Below are positions 7,486 through 15,548 of a stretch of 17,753 nucleotides of DNA, piece after piece (the stretch's first letter is position 1; every line of letters begins with the position of its first letter). The position numbers and the translations under genes were made by a program. The notes under the pieces were generated by a model that was not told where the DNA came from, did no database searches, and was given only the letters and a program-made list of their open reading frames with translations. The stretch comes from DAOTTW01 sp034437615 (GTDB taxonomy: Bacteria > Chloroflexota > Anaerolineae > Aggregatilineales > Phototrophicaceae), in contig DAOTTW010000382.1 in assembly GCA_034437615.1 (NCBI GenBank), positions 1-17,753 on the forward strand, read 5' to 3'.

Positions 7486-10400
7486 TCATGCATACTTGAT
7501 GCCCTGACGAAAGAGCGCCAACCCCAGCATCCCGTGTTCGCCACGATGCCAGCGCGGGTGTTGCCAGGGGAAGATATGATTTTCCGGGTGTGGCATCAGA
7601 CCCAGGATGTTGCCGAAGCCGTTGGTCAGCGCCGCAATGCAGAAGTCGCTGCCGTTGGGGTTGCCGGGGTAGCCGGTGGTGTTGCCTTCAGCATCGACAT
7701 AGGTCAGCGCGACCTCACCGGTGGCCCACAGCTTATCCAGCGTCTCGGCATCGCGTGCGACGACGCGCCCTTCGCCATGCGCAACCGGGACGTACAACCA
7801 ACCGCGCAACCCCTGCGTAAAGAGGCTCAGGCTATTCGGATTCGGGCGCAGATACACCCAGCGGCATTCAAAACGATCACGCTGATTATACGTGAGTGTG
7901 ACGCGGCGGCGTTCACCCTCTGAAAAATCGCCATCGGGCAGCAATCCAGCTTTGACCAGCGCCTGAAAGCCATTGCAGATGCCCAACACCGGACGCCCTT
8001 CAACCACAAAACGCTCCAGATCGTCACGCAGGCCATGCCGCAAATCCTGCGCCCACAATTGGCCCGCACCGAGGTCATCCCCATAGCTGAAGCCACCCGG
8101 CAGCAGCAGCATATGGTAATCCAGCAAGCGGCGCTCACCGTTCTTTAGCTGATTGACGTGCACGATTTCCGGCACCCCGCCAGCCAATTCTATCGCAAGC
8201 TCGGCGTCGCGGTCACGGTTGGTGCCGTTGGCGTGTAGGATGCATACACGCGGATGCTGGCGGTTACGCGGGCGGTGCATCTGCACCGTGTCGAATTTCG
8301 GCTCAGGGTGTGGCGGTTGCTCCGGCGTGGGTTGTGCTGTCGCCAGATCACCGCGCCAGGCCTGCTCTAGCTCAGCTAGCGAGATGCTGACCGATGGCAG
8401 ATCGAGCAAGGGTGTGCTGCTGACTTCCCCTAACCGTTGATGTGTGATTGATCCGAGCAGGCTTTCCAGCGCGGCGACCTGCCCTGGCTCTACTTCGACA
8501 ATGAAGCGCGTCGTGGATTCAGAAAACAGCCACAGATTGTCGTTGTCTCGGTCATGATGTACCTGCGCACCCAGATCAGACGCGATGCACATCTCAGCCA
8601 ACGCAACAGCAATACCGCCTTCACTAACATCGTGGCAACTGACAATCAGCCCTTGTTGGATAGCGTCGTGTACGGCTTGCATGGTCTGCATCGCGTCGGC
8701 TTGGGGTTGCGGCACGGTGCCACCTGTGCTGCCCTGCACGCGGTTATAGTGGCTAGCGCCCATCTCGTCGCGTGTCTCGCCAATCACATAGAGCACATTG
8801 CCGACTTGCTTCAGGTCCGGTGTGATGGTTTTGCGCACATCCGGCACGATGCCCAACGCACTGATGAGCAGCGTGCCTGGTATGGCATGGCGTATGCCGT
8901 CTGCGTCGGTGTATTCGTTGTTCAGGCTGTCCTTGCCGCTGACGAAGGGCGCATTGTAGGCGAGCGCTGCGTCGTGGCAGCCTCTCGCAGCCAGCACCAG
9001 CGACCCCAGGCGATCCGGCAAATTCGGATTTCCCCAGCAGAAGTTATCCAGCAGCACCACCTGACCGGGGTCCGCACCGACAGCCACCAGATTACGAAAG
9101 GCTTCGTCAACGGCAGCCCAGGCCATCGCATACGGGTCGATTTCGCCGTATTGCGGGCATATGCCGACTGATAAAGCCGCACCACGCACGGGGGTATCGC
9201 TCTCGCGCTGACGTGGGGCTGTATCCAGCGGCACCAGCACCGTGCTGTTACCATGCCCCTTTTCGCCTGCGCCCACCAGCGGCTTAACTGCTGTGCCGCC
9301 CTGCACTTCATGATCGTAGCGGCGCACAACGCTTTCTTTGCTGCGGATATTCGGATGCGCCAGCAAACGCAGCAACGTAGCTTTCACATCATGCACTTCA
9401 GCGCTTGTAGGGGTGGTCGCTGACGCTTCGGCTGGCCATGCTGCCTGTAGATGGCGTGCTGGCAGGCCATCATGCAAAAACGCCATCGCCAGATCACCGA
9501 CGATGCGCCCGCCGTAGTGGATCTGCAAGCGGCCTGATGGCTCATAGGTGCCGATGACGATGGCTTCTAAATCCTGCCCAGTAGCGATGGCTTGCAGGCG
9601 TTCCCAGTTTTCGGGCGGTACGGCCATCACCATACGCTCTTGCGCCTCACTCAGCCAGATTTCCCAGGGTCGCAGGCCGGGGTATTTCAGCGCGACATCC
9701 TGCAATTGCACACGTGCGCCGATCTGTGCGCCCATCTCACCGACCGCAGACGACAAACCACCCGCGCCGCAATCCGTGATAGCATTGTATAGCTTTTCGT
9801 CACGCGCACGCAGCACCACCTCTTGCACCTGCTTTTCGGTGATGGGGTTGCCGATCTGTACGCTGGTGCTGGCGATTGCGCCCGTTGCGGTGTCCATCTC
9901 CATGCTGCTGAACGTGGCACCACGCAAGCCATCGCGCCCCGTGCGGCCACCCAGCACGACGATCAAATCCCCAGCTTGCGGCTGTGTGGGATGTGAGCCA
10001 CGCGGCAAGATACCCAGGCAACCACAGAACACCAGCGGGTTTGAGATGTAGCCACTATCGTAGAAGATCGCGCCGTTCACAGTGGGGATGCCCATCTTAT
10101 TGCCGTAATCCTCGATGCCATGAATCACGCCATCAGCCACCCGACGCGGATGTAGCACCCCGGCAGGTAACTCGTCGTCGCGGATGTCTTCCGGGCTGAA
10201 GCAGAGCACATCCGTATTGGCTATCGGGCGCGCTGACACACCAAGCACATCACGCACGACGCCACCCACACCCGTATTTGCGCCGCCGAACGGCTCTAGG
10301 GCTGAGGGGTGGTTGTGCGTCTCCACTTTGAAGGCCAGATCGTAGTCATCATTGAAGGCCACGATGCCAGCGTTATCCACGAAGGCCGAGCGCACCCAAT

Positions 10401-11196
10401 CTGCGTTGATTTTTTCGGTTGCGCCCCGAATATAAGTCTTCAGTAGGCCGTTGATGGTCTCGGTTTGGCCATCTGCGCCTGTGAAGTCAATCGTGGCCTT
10501 AAACGTCTTGTGGACGCAGTGCTCGCTCCACGTCTGCGCCAGCGTTTCGAGTTCGACATCGGTGGGTTCGCGCTCTTCCGTGCGGTAATAATCGCGGATG
10601 GCGTGCATCTCGTTCAGGTCCAGCGATAAGCGCCGTTCTTTGCTGATTTGCAGCAGTGTGTCGTCGTCCGCTTCGAGCAAACTGACGCTTTCGACCAGGC
10701 CATCACCCGCTTGTGTTTCTACAAAGGGCGCTGTGATAGGCGCGTCAATGCTGTGGCGCTGCACCACCGGATTACTAAAGACGCGCACAGCCAGCGCTTC
10801 AAGTGTTGCGGCGTCTAGCTGACCATGCAGCAGGTAACGCTCACCTGTTGCGGCGCGTTCGATGCCTGCAATGCCGATGCGTTGCGCAGCCTGTACAAGA
10901 TTTTCGGCGGGTGGGTCGGTAACGCCCGGTTGTAGGGTGATTTCTAGGGTATGATCCGCTTGCTCTGTTGCGCGGCCAATGACATAACGTTCGGTGATCG
11001 GGTCAGCCAGCAGTTCGCGTGCTAGCTGCTCTGCATCGGCCTGCGCTAGCGTGCCAGAGACAAAAAATAGACGGGTGCTTATGCAGCCCGTTAGCGCAGT
11101 GAATCCGAGTTGATGCGCGGTACGCAACCAGCGGTTATTTTCGGCATCGGCTTGCGCTGTGCTCACTTCGATGCGGAAAACAGACGGTTCTATCAC
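7486..11196 (-). CDS. purL: FGAM synthetase, PurS-PurS-PurL-PurQ single-chain fusion
   Basis: Makes FGAM from FGAR, ATP and glutamine, step 4. In many bacteria this needs separate PurS, PurL and PurQ; here one 1236-residue chain holds all. Residues about 6-74 and 83-150 are two PurS-like repeats; each ends in an NP/DP-x-x-x-x-x-x-I type strand (ADPITERYVI and SNPVVQRHSI), and the second has the PurS-like LQPGVTDPPAENLV. The PurL core begins near 188, with QTWSEHC at 221-227 and ETHNHPSALEPFGGA at 292-306, close to small-type PurL. From about residue 981 the PurQ class I amidotransferase follows: LLPGGFSYGDDLGAG, nucleophile Cys1074 in LGICNGFQ, and His1203/Glu1205 in MPHPEN. The start is GTG with AGGAG 6 nt upstream. 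First gene of the operon. Confidence 0.96.
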   Translation of the reverse strand: MIEPSVFRIEVSTAQADAENNRWLRTAHQLGFTALTGCISTRLFFVSGTLAQADAEQLARELLADPITERYVIGRATEQADHTLEITLQPGVTDPPAENLVQAAQRIGIAGIERAATGERYLLHGQLDAATLEALAVRVFSNPVVQRHSIDAPITAPFVETQAGDGLVESVSLLEADDDTLLQISKERRLSLDLNEMHAIRDYYRTEEREPTDVELETLAQTWSEHCVHKTFKATIDFTGADGQTETINGLLKTYIRGATEKINADWVRSAFVDNAGIVAFNDDYDLAFKVETHNHPSALEPFGGANTGVGGVVRDVLGVSARPIANTDVLCFSPEDIRDDELPAGVLHPRRVADGVIHGIEDYGNKMGIPTVNGAIFYDSGYISNPLVFCGCLGILPRGSHPTQPQAGDLIVVLGGRTGRDGLRGATFSSMEMDTATGAIASTSVQIGNPITEKQVQEVVLRARDEKLYNAITDCGAGGLSSAVGEMGAQIGARVQLQDVALKYPGLRPWEIWLSEAQERMVMAVPPENWERLQAIATGQDLEAIVIGTYEPSGRLQIHYGGRIVGDLAMAFLHDGLPARHLQAAWPAEASATTPTSAEVHDVKATLLRLLAHPNIRSKESVVRRYDHEVQGGTAVKPLVGAGEKGHGNSTVLVPLDTAPRQRESDTPVRGAALSVGICPQYGEIDPYAMAWAAVDEAFRNLVAVGADPGQVVLLDNFCWGNPNLPDRLGSLVLAARGCHDAALAYNAPFVSGKDSLNNEYTDADGIRHAIPGTLLISALGIVPDVRKTITPDLKQVGNVLYVIGETRDEMGASHYNRVQGSTGGTVPQPQADAMQTMQAVHDAIQQGLIVSCHDVSEGGIAVALAEMCIASDLGAQVHHDRDNDNLWLFSESTTRFIVEVEPGQVAALESLLGSITHQRLGEVSSTPLLDLPSVSISLAELEQAWRGDLATAQPTPEQPPHPEPKFDTVQMHRPRNRQHPRVCILHANGTNRDRDAELAIELAGGVPEIVHVNQLKNGERRLLDYHMLLLPGGFSYGDDLGAGQLWAQDLRHGLRDDLERFVVEGRPVLGICNGFQALVKAGLLPDGDFSEGERRRVTLTYNQRDRFECRWVYLRPNPNSLSLFTQGLRGWLYVPVAHGEGRVVARDAETLDKLWATGEVALTYVDAEGNTTGYPGNPNGSDFCIAALTNGFGNILGLMPHPENHIFPWQHPRWHRGEHGMLGLALFRQGIKYA

Positions 11197-11232
11197 GTTT
11201 GGCTCCTGCGATGATGCAATGGCGGGACACTC

Positions 11233-11261
11233 ATATTAAAGGATAGTCAAGCGGATGGCAA
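11233..11261 (-). promoter_or_regulatory. Candidate sigma70-type promoter of the pur operon
   Basis: On the minus strand TTGCCA (11256-11261) is followed after 17 nt by TAATAT (11233-11238), 5/6 and 4/6 matches to the consensus. The predicted transcript would start near 11226, giving a leader of about 30 nt before the purSLQ GTG. That is too short for a purine riboswitch. A second TTGACT lies within the spacer but has no well-placed -10. No clear operator was found. Confidence 0.45.
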
Positions 11262-11346
11262 CAAGCCTTAACAGCATTTTGTGCGAACTGCCAAAACATC
11301 CCTGTTCATGCAGTTTACCGAAATCGTTGTGGGATGCGCAGTGTGC

Positions 11347-11352
11347 TATGAT
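11347..11352 (+). promoter_or_regulatory. Candidate extended -10 promoter for the MOSC gene
   Basis: TGCTATGAT gives an extended -10 (TGn plus TATGAT, 5/6). The -35 region (TCGTTG at 17 nt spacing) is weak, as allowed for extended -10 promoters. The MOSC ATG lies 38 nt downstream, with AAAGG at 11377-11381 as ribosome site. The pur promoter lies about 90 bp away on the other strand, so this is a divergent promoter region. Confidence 0.4.
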
Positions 11353-11390
11353 GAGCGGACAATACAAAAACAGGTTAAAGGCACGCGAAC

Positions 11391-11981
11391 ATGCAGCAAA
11401 TCGGCACCGTGAAATTCGTACAGATACAGCGCGACCGCCTGAAGCAAGGCGAAAAGCCCAACCGCGTCTATCGGCCAGACCCGCTGCTGCATGTGGCAAA
11501 ACTGCTGCTGACACGCGACGGCATCACAGGCATTACGGCGGCGGGTGCAACGCTGTTGGATGTACACAATATCAAGCATCCACGCTCACGCAATCGCGTC
11601 GAAAATAGCATCTCATTGGGCTTTAGGCAACATTACGCAGAGATGCGCCAGCGCTTCGGTGAACACATGCAGGATGGTATCGGCGGTGAAAACATCCTCA
11701 TCGACATAGCCCCTGGCATTGATGTGCAGCCCGAAATGCTACCGGAGCGCGTTTATCTGCATAGCGTAGCCGACGATAACCTGATTGAACTGAAGGGCGT
11801 GATGCCAGCACCACCTTGTGCCGAATTCAGCCGCTTCAGCGCCAACCGCCCGTTAGAAGCGCTGGAATTGAAAGAAACATTGCAGTTTCTGGATGGTGGG
11901 CGGCGCGGCTACTATGCCACGCTGATCGAGAAAGATTGCAATTGCTACGTGCAGGCTGGGGACCGCTTGCTGATTGGCTAA
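11391..11981 (+). CDS. MOSC-domain protein
   Basis: Protein of 196 residues. MOSC domains occur in molybdenum cofactor sulfurases and in YiiM/YuaD-like stand-alone proteins, where a conserved Cys is proposed to carry sulfur or bind substrate. Here the family features are G-I-G-G-E-N-I at 96-102, P-P-C (Cys143) in MPAPPCAEFSRF, and a C-terminal RRGYYATLIEKDCNCYVQAGDRLLIG that fits the usual G-x-R-G-x-Y-A ... G-D-x-L ending. The N-terminal IGTVKFVQIQ strand also fits. The segment between 20 and 90 is not a usual MOSC sequence, so this may be a distinct subfamily. It diverges from the pur operon and is followed by a two-hairpin element. No molybdenum cofactor gene is nearby, so the substrate cannot be named. 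Confidence 0.75.
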   Translation: MQQIGTVKFVQIQRDRLKQGEKPNRVYRPDPLLHVAKLLLTRDGITGITAAGATLLDVHNIKHPRSRNRVENSISLGFRQHYAEMRQRFGEHMQDGIGGENILIDIAPGIDVQPEMLPERVYLHSVADDNLIELKGVMPAPPCAEFSRFSANRPLEALELKETLQFLDGGRRGYYATLIEKDCNCYVQAGDRLLIG

Positions 11982-12006
11982 GGCTGTTACAGATAGAAAG
12001 CCGCAC

Positions 12007-12066
12007 GGACACCCCATTGGGTGTCCCTACAAGGGATCGTTCGTAGGGACGTGCCTCGGCGCGTCC
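12007..12066. repeat. REPIN-like element with two hairpins in inverted orientation
   Basis: The first hairpin is GGACACCC / GGGTGTCC with loop CATT (12007-12026), the second GGACG / CGTCC enclosing GCC/GGC (12047-12066). The two halves face each other through GTCCCTAC (12023-12030) and GTAGGGAC (12043-12050). The same layout is seen at 17231-17300. It lies between the MOSC and TPR-like genes. The surrounding 236-nt gap holds nothing else except the candidate -10 at 12165. Confidence 0.7.
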
Positions 12067-12164
12067 ACCAGCTTGACCAGTTGTTTTTCTGTAAAGGCTT
12101 AAGACGCTATCGTGCTTCACGAAACGTAGGCCAACAGTCGCTAGGCGCACACTGTACCCTGCAC

Positions 12165-12170
12165 TATAAT
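12165..12170 (+). promoter_or_regulatory. Candidate -10 element for the TPR-like gene
   Basis: A perfect TATAAT lies 47 nt before the ATG at 12218. No good -35 is seen at 16-18 nt upstream (TAGGCG or neighbours), so an activator or another sigma factor may be involved. The ribosome site AGAGG is at 12206-12210, 7 nt before the start. Confidence 0.4.
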
Positions 12171-12217
12171 GCACGCCGCTTTTGCAAACCCGATCAATAC
12201 AAAACAGAGGCAAGTGG

Positions 12218-13417
12218 ATGCAACCGGGAAACGACCGTCAATACCAGAATCCTACAGGCCCCCATGACATCAGGCCAGAACCACTGTATGGGGAGCAGCG
12301 TGACACTGGAAAAAACGCGGCTTACCCTGATGAATATCCCTACGCCCACGATGAAGGCGACGAGAGCAGTGGCCCTGGCTGCTTTATCTGGGGTGTGATG
12401 CTGGTCTTTACGCTGCTGTTTGGCGTGTTTGTCGTGCTATTGGCGGCGCTGGGCGGCTGGACGGAGGGCTTACGCACGGCCCAGGGTCATGCAACAGCGA
12501 CACGCGGCGCAGATATTGCCATTCAGTGTGAGCGCATCGGCGCAGACATCGCCAACGGCAGTATGGGCCTGGTGCAGGCTCGCATGGAAAATATCATGCC
12601 CGTGACGCCTGCTGTTGAATGTGTTGCCGCCTATATGCCATCCGCAACCGCGCTATACATGGAAAGCCTGCCCACGAACACACCTACAGCGACCAACACA
12701 CCACCACCGACGCTGACACCGACAGCGACCCATACGCCCGCAGCACAAATCCGGGCAAGCCAGCCGCCACCCATTGCCGCAGCCACCGAAAGCCAATATG
12801 ACCTGACTGGTTTACTGGCCGAGGCACGCGGATTGATCCAGGCGGACGACAATCTAGCCGCCATCGACACGCTAGAGGCTATCCAGGCCATCGACGCGAA
12901 CTTCCAGAAAAGCGCGGTGGATAGTCTGCTGTTCCAGGCGCTCACATCCGAAGCACGCGATCTGTTTTTGCGTGGCGAAAACCGCGCCGAGGCCATTCTG
13001 CTGACGGAACGCGCCAAAGAATACGGCGATGTGGGCGAATTACAATTTGAGGCCTACATCGCGCAATTGTATCTGGATGCGCAGGTCTTCCGGGGCATCA
13101 ATTACAACGAAACCATCCGCCTGCTGAGCGAAATTACGCGCCTGGCACCGAATTACTTTGACGTGCAGACGCAACTCTTTAACGAGCGCGTGGCCTATGG
13201 TGATGCACTGGTCGCAGGCTTTGAGCATTGCCGCGCCCTGGAGCAATACAACGTAGCGCTGCAATTGCGGCAAGCACCGAACGTAGCCGCCAAACGCGAT
13301 CAGGCCACGATCAATTGCCCATCCACAAACCCGCAACCGGGCGTCACACCAGGGGCAGATCAGGGGGCACCGGGCGAACAGCAACCTATCGCACCGATTG
13401 GAGTGCCGGGGACGTAA
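12218..13417 (+). CDS. Membrane-anchored protein with Thr/Pro linker and TPR-like C-terminal domain
   Basis: Protein of 399 residues. The ATG at 12218 is chosen for AGAGG 7 nt upstream; a TTG at 12182 would add 12 residues without a better site. Residues 1-54 are polar and acidic (YPDEYPYAHDEGDES), presumably cytoplasmic. One transmembrane helix lies at about 56-78. After it comes a short helical region with two cysteines (104, 135), then a Thr/Pro-rich linker at about 151-176, a style common in Chloroflexota surface proteins. Residues about 194-365 are alpha-helical with spaced Ala/Leu/Tyr residues, suggesting degenerate TPR units, and the tail is Pro/Gly-rich. It probably acts as an external scaffold. 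No enzymatic motif was seen. It converges on the FHA gene with a 38-nt gap. Function unknown. Confidence 0.8.
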   Translation: MQPGNDRQYQNPTGPHDIRPEPLYGEQRDTGKNAAYPDEYPYAHDEGDESSGPGCFIWGVMLVFTLLFGVFVVLLAALGGWTEGLRTAQGHATATRGADIAIQCERIGADIANGSMGLVQARMENIMPVTPAVECVAAYMPSATALYMESLPTNTPTATNTPPPTLTPTATHTPAAQIRASQPPPIAAATESQYDLTGLLAEARGLIQADDNLAAIDTLEAIQAIDANFQKSAVDSLLFQALTSEARDLFLRGENRAEAILLTERAKEYGDVGELQFEAYIAQLYLDAQVFRGINYNETIRLLSEITRLAPNYFDVQTQLFNERVAYGDALVAGFEHCRALEQYNVALQLRQAPNVAAKRDQATINCPSTNPQPGVTPGADQGAPGEQQPIAPIGVPGT

Positions 13418-13455
13418 GGCATATTTGATAACGTTTGTGCGGGACCAGCAGTGGC

Positions 13456-15360
13456 TTAGCGCGTCGTGGGGTCAGCGGGTTGTAGCGGGGGGATGGGCAC
13501 GTCTTTACGCAGGTCTTCCAGTTTGAAGCGGTTATCGCAAACGAACAAGCCACGCGGCCCCCAACCAGAGACGGCACCCGGCAATTCAACACGCAGCCAA
13601 CCAGAGGCGGCGTCTTGTGCGTCCACGACGACGGTGCCGCCTGTGGGGACGGTGCTCAAGACCTGATACAGATCATCCGGCCCTTCATGCAATTGCACGC
13701 TGTCCGTCGCGGTGCATTGTGGGTCGATCAACTCAACACGGCGCGTCTCTTGCAGCAAATTACCGACTTCATCCTCAGCCAGCAACGTGACCTCCAACGG
13801 ACGCGAGGGAATGCCGACAAGGTTTTCAATGCGCCCGGATTCCTCGAAAGCGGTCTGCATCGGCGCATTGCTGAAATCCCGCAGGCCGCTTATCTGCGTG
13901 CTGATGGCCCCCGGCACCTCCCACAGCACCGAGAGGCTGCCCACCACGTTGCGCACTAACTGCGTGGGCAGCACCTGAAAGCGTTGCAGGGTCATCGGCC
14001 TGTAGATGTATACATCACGCACAGCGCTGGTATTCACACCGTCATTTTCTGCGATGAGTTGCACGCTAACCGTGCCGGATAGCTCCGTTGTCTGCACGTC
14101 ATGGCGCTGCAAATCCGCTTCCAGGTCGGCAATCGCCAGCCCGTTTAGCAGCACACGCACGCGGCGCGCATCCTCCGTCTGCCAGCGCACGATTAAGGGT
14201 TCACCCTGCGCTATTTGCGTCTGATTCACCGTCAGGTCAAGGATGGCGGGCTGTGGCGGCGGTGAAAATGCACCGAACAGCGCCAGCAAAATCAACAGCA
14301 ACAGCGAGATGACGATGCCTGCGCCCGTAATCACACCCCACAGCGGCAGAAGCGGATTGACCGTCATCTGGCCACCCACAACCGCCGTAAAATTGGCCGC
14401 CGTCTGTGCGCGAAAAAGCAAATGGAAATGCGCAGTCACAGCGGAGCCTGTCAAGGGTCGTTGCCGGGGCAGCACGCGGCCATCAAGCTGCGCCTGTTCG
14501 CCGGGGGCCAATTGCAAGGGGGTTGTGGGCAGAATGAAGGACAACATGCTATCAGCGTCCACCGGCTGCACCTGTAAAGGCAACATGACACTGCCCTGAT
14601 TATGCAGAAAGACGCGAAACAAGCCGTCCGGCTCGACCTCTTGCCGATCAATGGCCACGCCGAGGCCCGTAAACCCGTGCACGCGCACATCAATCGGTGC
14701 TTCGACCGTTGCTTCAGGCTGATCGAGGGGAATCACCTGAACGCCAGCGCGGTACATGGTCGGCACGATATCATGGCGGCGCGGCGGCTTGATATGGATC
14801 AGCACGTAAACCGTCACCCCGCCGTCAATCTCTAGCTGTGTGCGGCTGATGCGCACCCAATCCTCCGGCAAACCTACCACCTGCACCTTGAAGCGCCGTT
14901 TGTCGTCTGCTGAATTCAGGATCGACAATTCGGTTGATGCGCTGGAAGCAGGCCACACGTCCAGCGCTGTCACATCAACGTCCAGCCGCAGGTTGATTTC
15001 GTCACGTTCGATGCGTTGCGTATCAGCGTCTTCGGTTGGCGTGATCGGCAAGGTTGGCTCATCATCGACAGGCTGAAAGATCATGCGCAGGTGCCCGACC
15101 TGTATCTCCGCGACGCCTTCCAGCACAAACGGCTCCGTGATGCGCACACCATCGACAAACGTGCCATTTTCGGATTCCAGATCGGCTATCGACACCTGCT
15201 CGTTGTCTTGCGTCAGGCTGAAGTGATAGCGCGAGACCGTGTTTGTATCGAGTGCAATGGTATTGCCAGCAGCACGCCCTACGGATGTCGTGGGTTGCGT
15301 CAGCAAATACGACTCGAAGTTGCCATCAGGCCAGAATATATCTAAACGCCCGTAGGCCAT
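13456..15360 (-). CDS. Transmembrane FHA-domain protein with Ig-like regions and C-terminal SH3b domain
   Basis: Protein of 634 residues. Residues about 1-97 form an FHA domain, which binds phosphothreonine: Gly28-Arg29, Ser43-Arg44-x-His46 and Asn65-Gly66 are the expected contact residues and all are present. Residues about 120-325 are beta-rich, resembling two Ig-like modules (for example VVGLPEDWVRIS and LQLAPGEQAQLDG). One transmembrane helix lies at about 338-364. Residues about 370-455 and 456-545 look like two more Ig-like modules, and 552-608 is an SH3b-like domain (LHEGPDDLYQVLSTVPTGG ... GWLRVELPG ... GWGPRGLFV). With FHA inside, the Ig-like and SH3b parts after the helix would be outside the membrane. 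The ATG has GGGG about 12 nt upstream and a 22-bp iteron array begins 28 nt before it. Likely links a Ser/Thr kinase signal to the envelope; partner kinase not in the window. Confidence 0.85.
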   Translation of the reverse strand: MAYGRLDIFWPDGNFESYLLTQPTTSVGRAAGNTIALDTNTVSRYHFSLTQDNEQVSIADLESENGTFVDGVRITEPFVLEGVAEIQVGHLRMIFQPVDDEPTLPITPTEDADTQRIERDEINLRLDVDVTALDVWPASSASTELSILNSADDKRRFKVQVVGLPEDWVRISRTQLEIDGGVTVYVLIHIKPPRRHDIVPTMYRAGVQVIPLDQPEATVEAPIDVRVHGFTGLGVAIDRQEVEPDGLFRVFLHNQGSVMLPLQVQPVDADSMLSFILPTTPLQLAPGEQAQLDGRVLPRQRPLTGSAVTAHFHLLFRAQTAANFTAVVGGQMTVNPLLPLWGVITGAGIVISLLLLILLALFGAFSPPPQPAILDLTVNQTQIAQGEPLIVRWQTEDARRVRVLLNGLAIADLEADLQRHDVQTTELSGTVSVQLIAENDGVNTSAVRDVYIYRPMTLQRFQVLPTQLVRNVVGSLSVLWEVPGAISTQISGLRDFSNAPMQTAFEESGRIENLVGIPSRPLEVTLLAEDEVGNLLQETRRVELIDPQCTATDSVQLHEGPDDLYQVLSTVPTGGTVVVDAQDAASGWLRVELPGAVSGWGPRGLFVCDNRFKLEDLRKDVPIPPLQPADPTTR

Positions 15361-15388
15361 CGCCGTTTTACCCCGCTTTCATTGAATA

Positions 15389-15490
15389 ACTTAATACCAA
15401 CTCTTGAGTAGCTTGATACCAACTCTTGAGTAACTTAATACCAACTCTTGAGTAATTTAGTGCCAACTCTTGAGCAACTTAATACCAACT
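15389..15490. repeat. 22-bp tandem iterons upstream of the FHA gene
   Basis: Four full 22-nt units (15389-15410, 15411-15432, 15433-15454, 15455-15476) and a 14-nt partial unit (15477-15490) lie head to tail with no spacers. Each full unit starts ACTTAATACC or a close variant and contains the dyad ACTC-TT-GAGT (last unit GAGC). The 22-bp period is about two helical turns, so each dyad would face the same side of the DNA. They sit 28-130 nt upstream of the FHA start codon, where an operator or promoter would be. Not a CRISPR array, since no spacers exist. Confidence 0.85.
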
Positions 15491-15548
15491 ACGGATAAGT
15501 TTATCGGCCTCTATTGTATACAGGGGGCTTAGCGCGACAAACTGCAAA

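Noticed and set aside
8554..9171. 205-residue + strand frame antisense to purSLQ
   Set aside because: Shadow of a well-supported gene on the other strand, with no ribosome site or recognisable motif.
11197..11390. Purine riboswitch upstream of the pur operon
   Set aside because: The likely leader is about 30 nt and no aptamer-like paired structure was seen in the 194-nt region.
11836..12213. 125-residue minus-strand frame overlapping the MOSC gene end
   Set aside because: Overlaps a real gene and a palindromic repeat, and has no recognisable domain.
15389..15490. CRISPR array
   Set aside because: The 22-bp units are directly adjacent without unique spacers and no cas genes are present.
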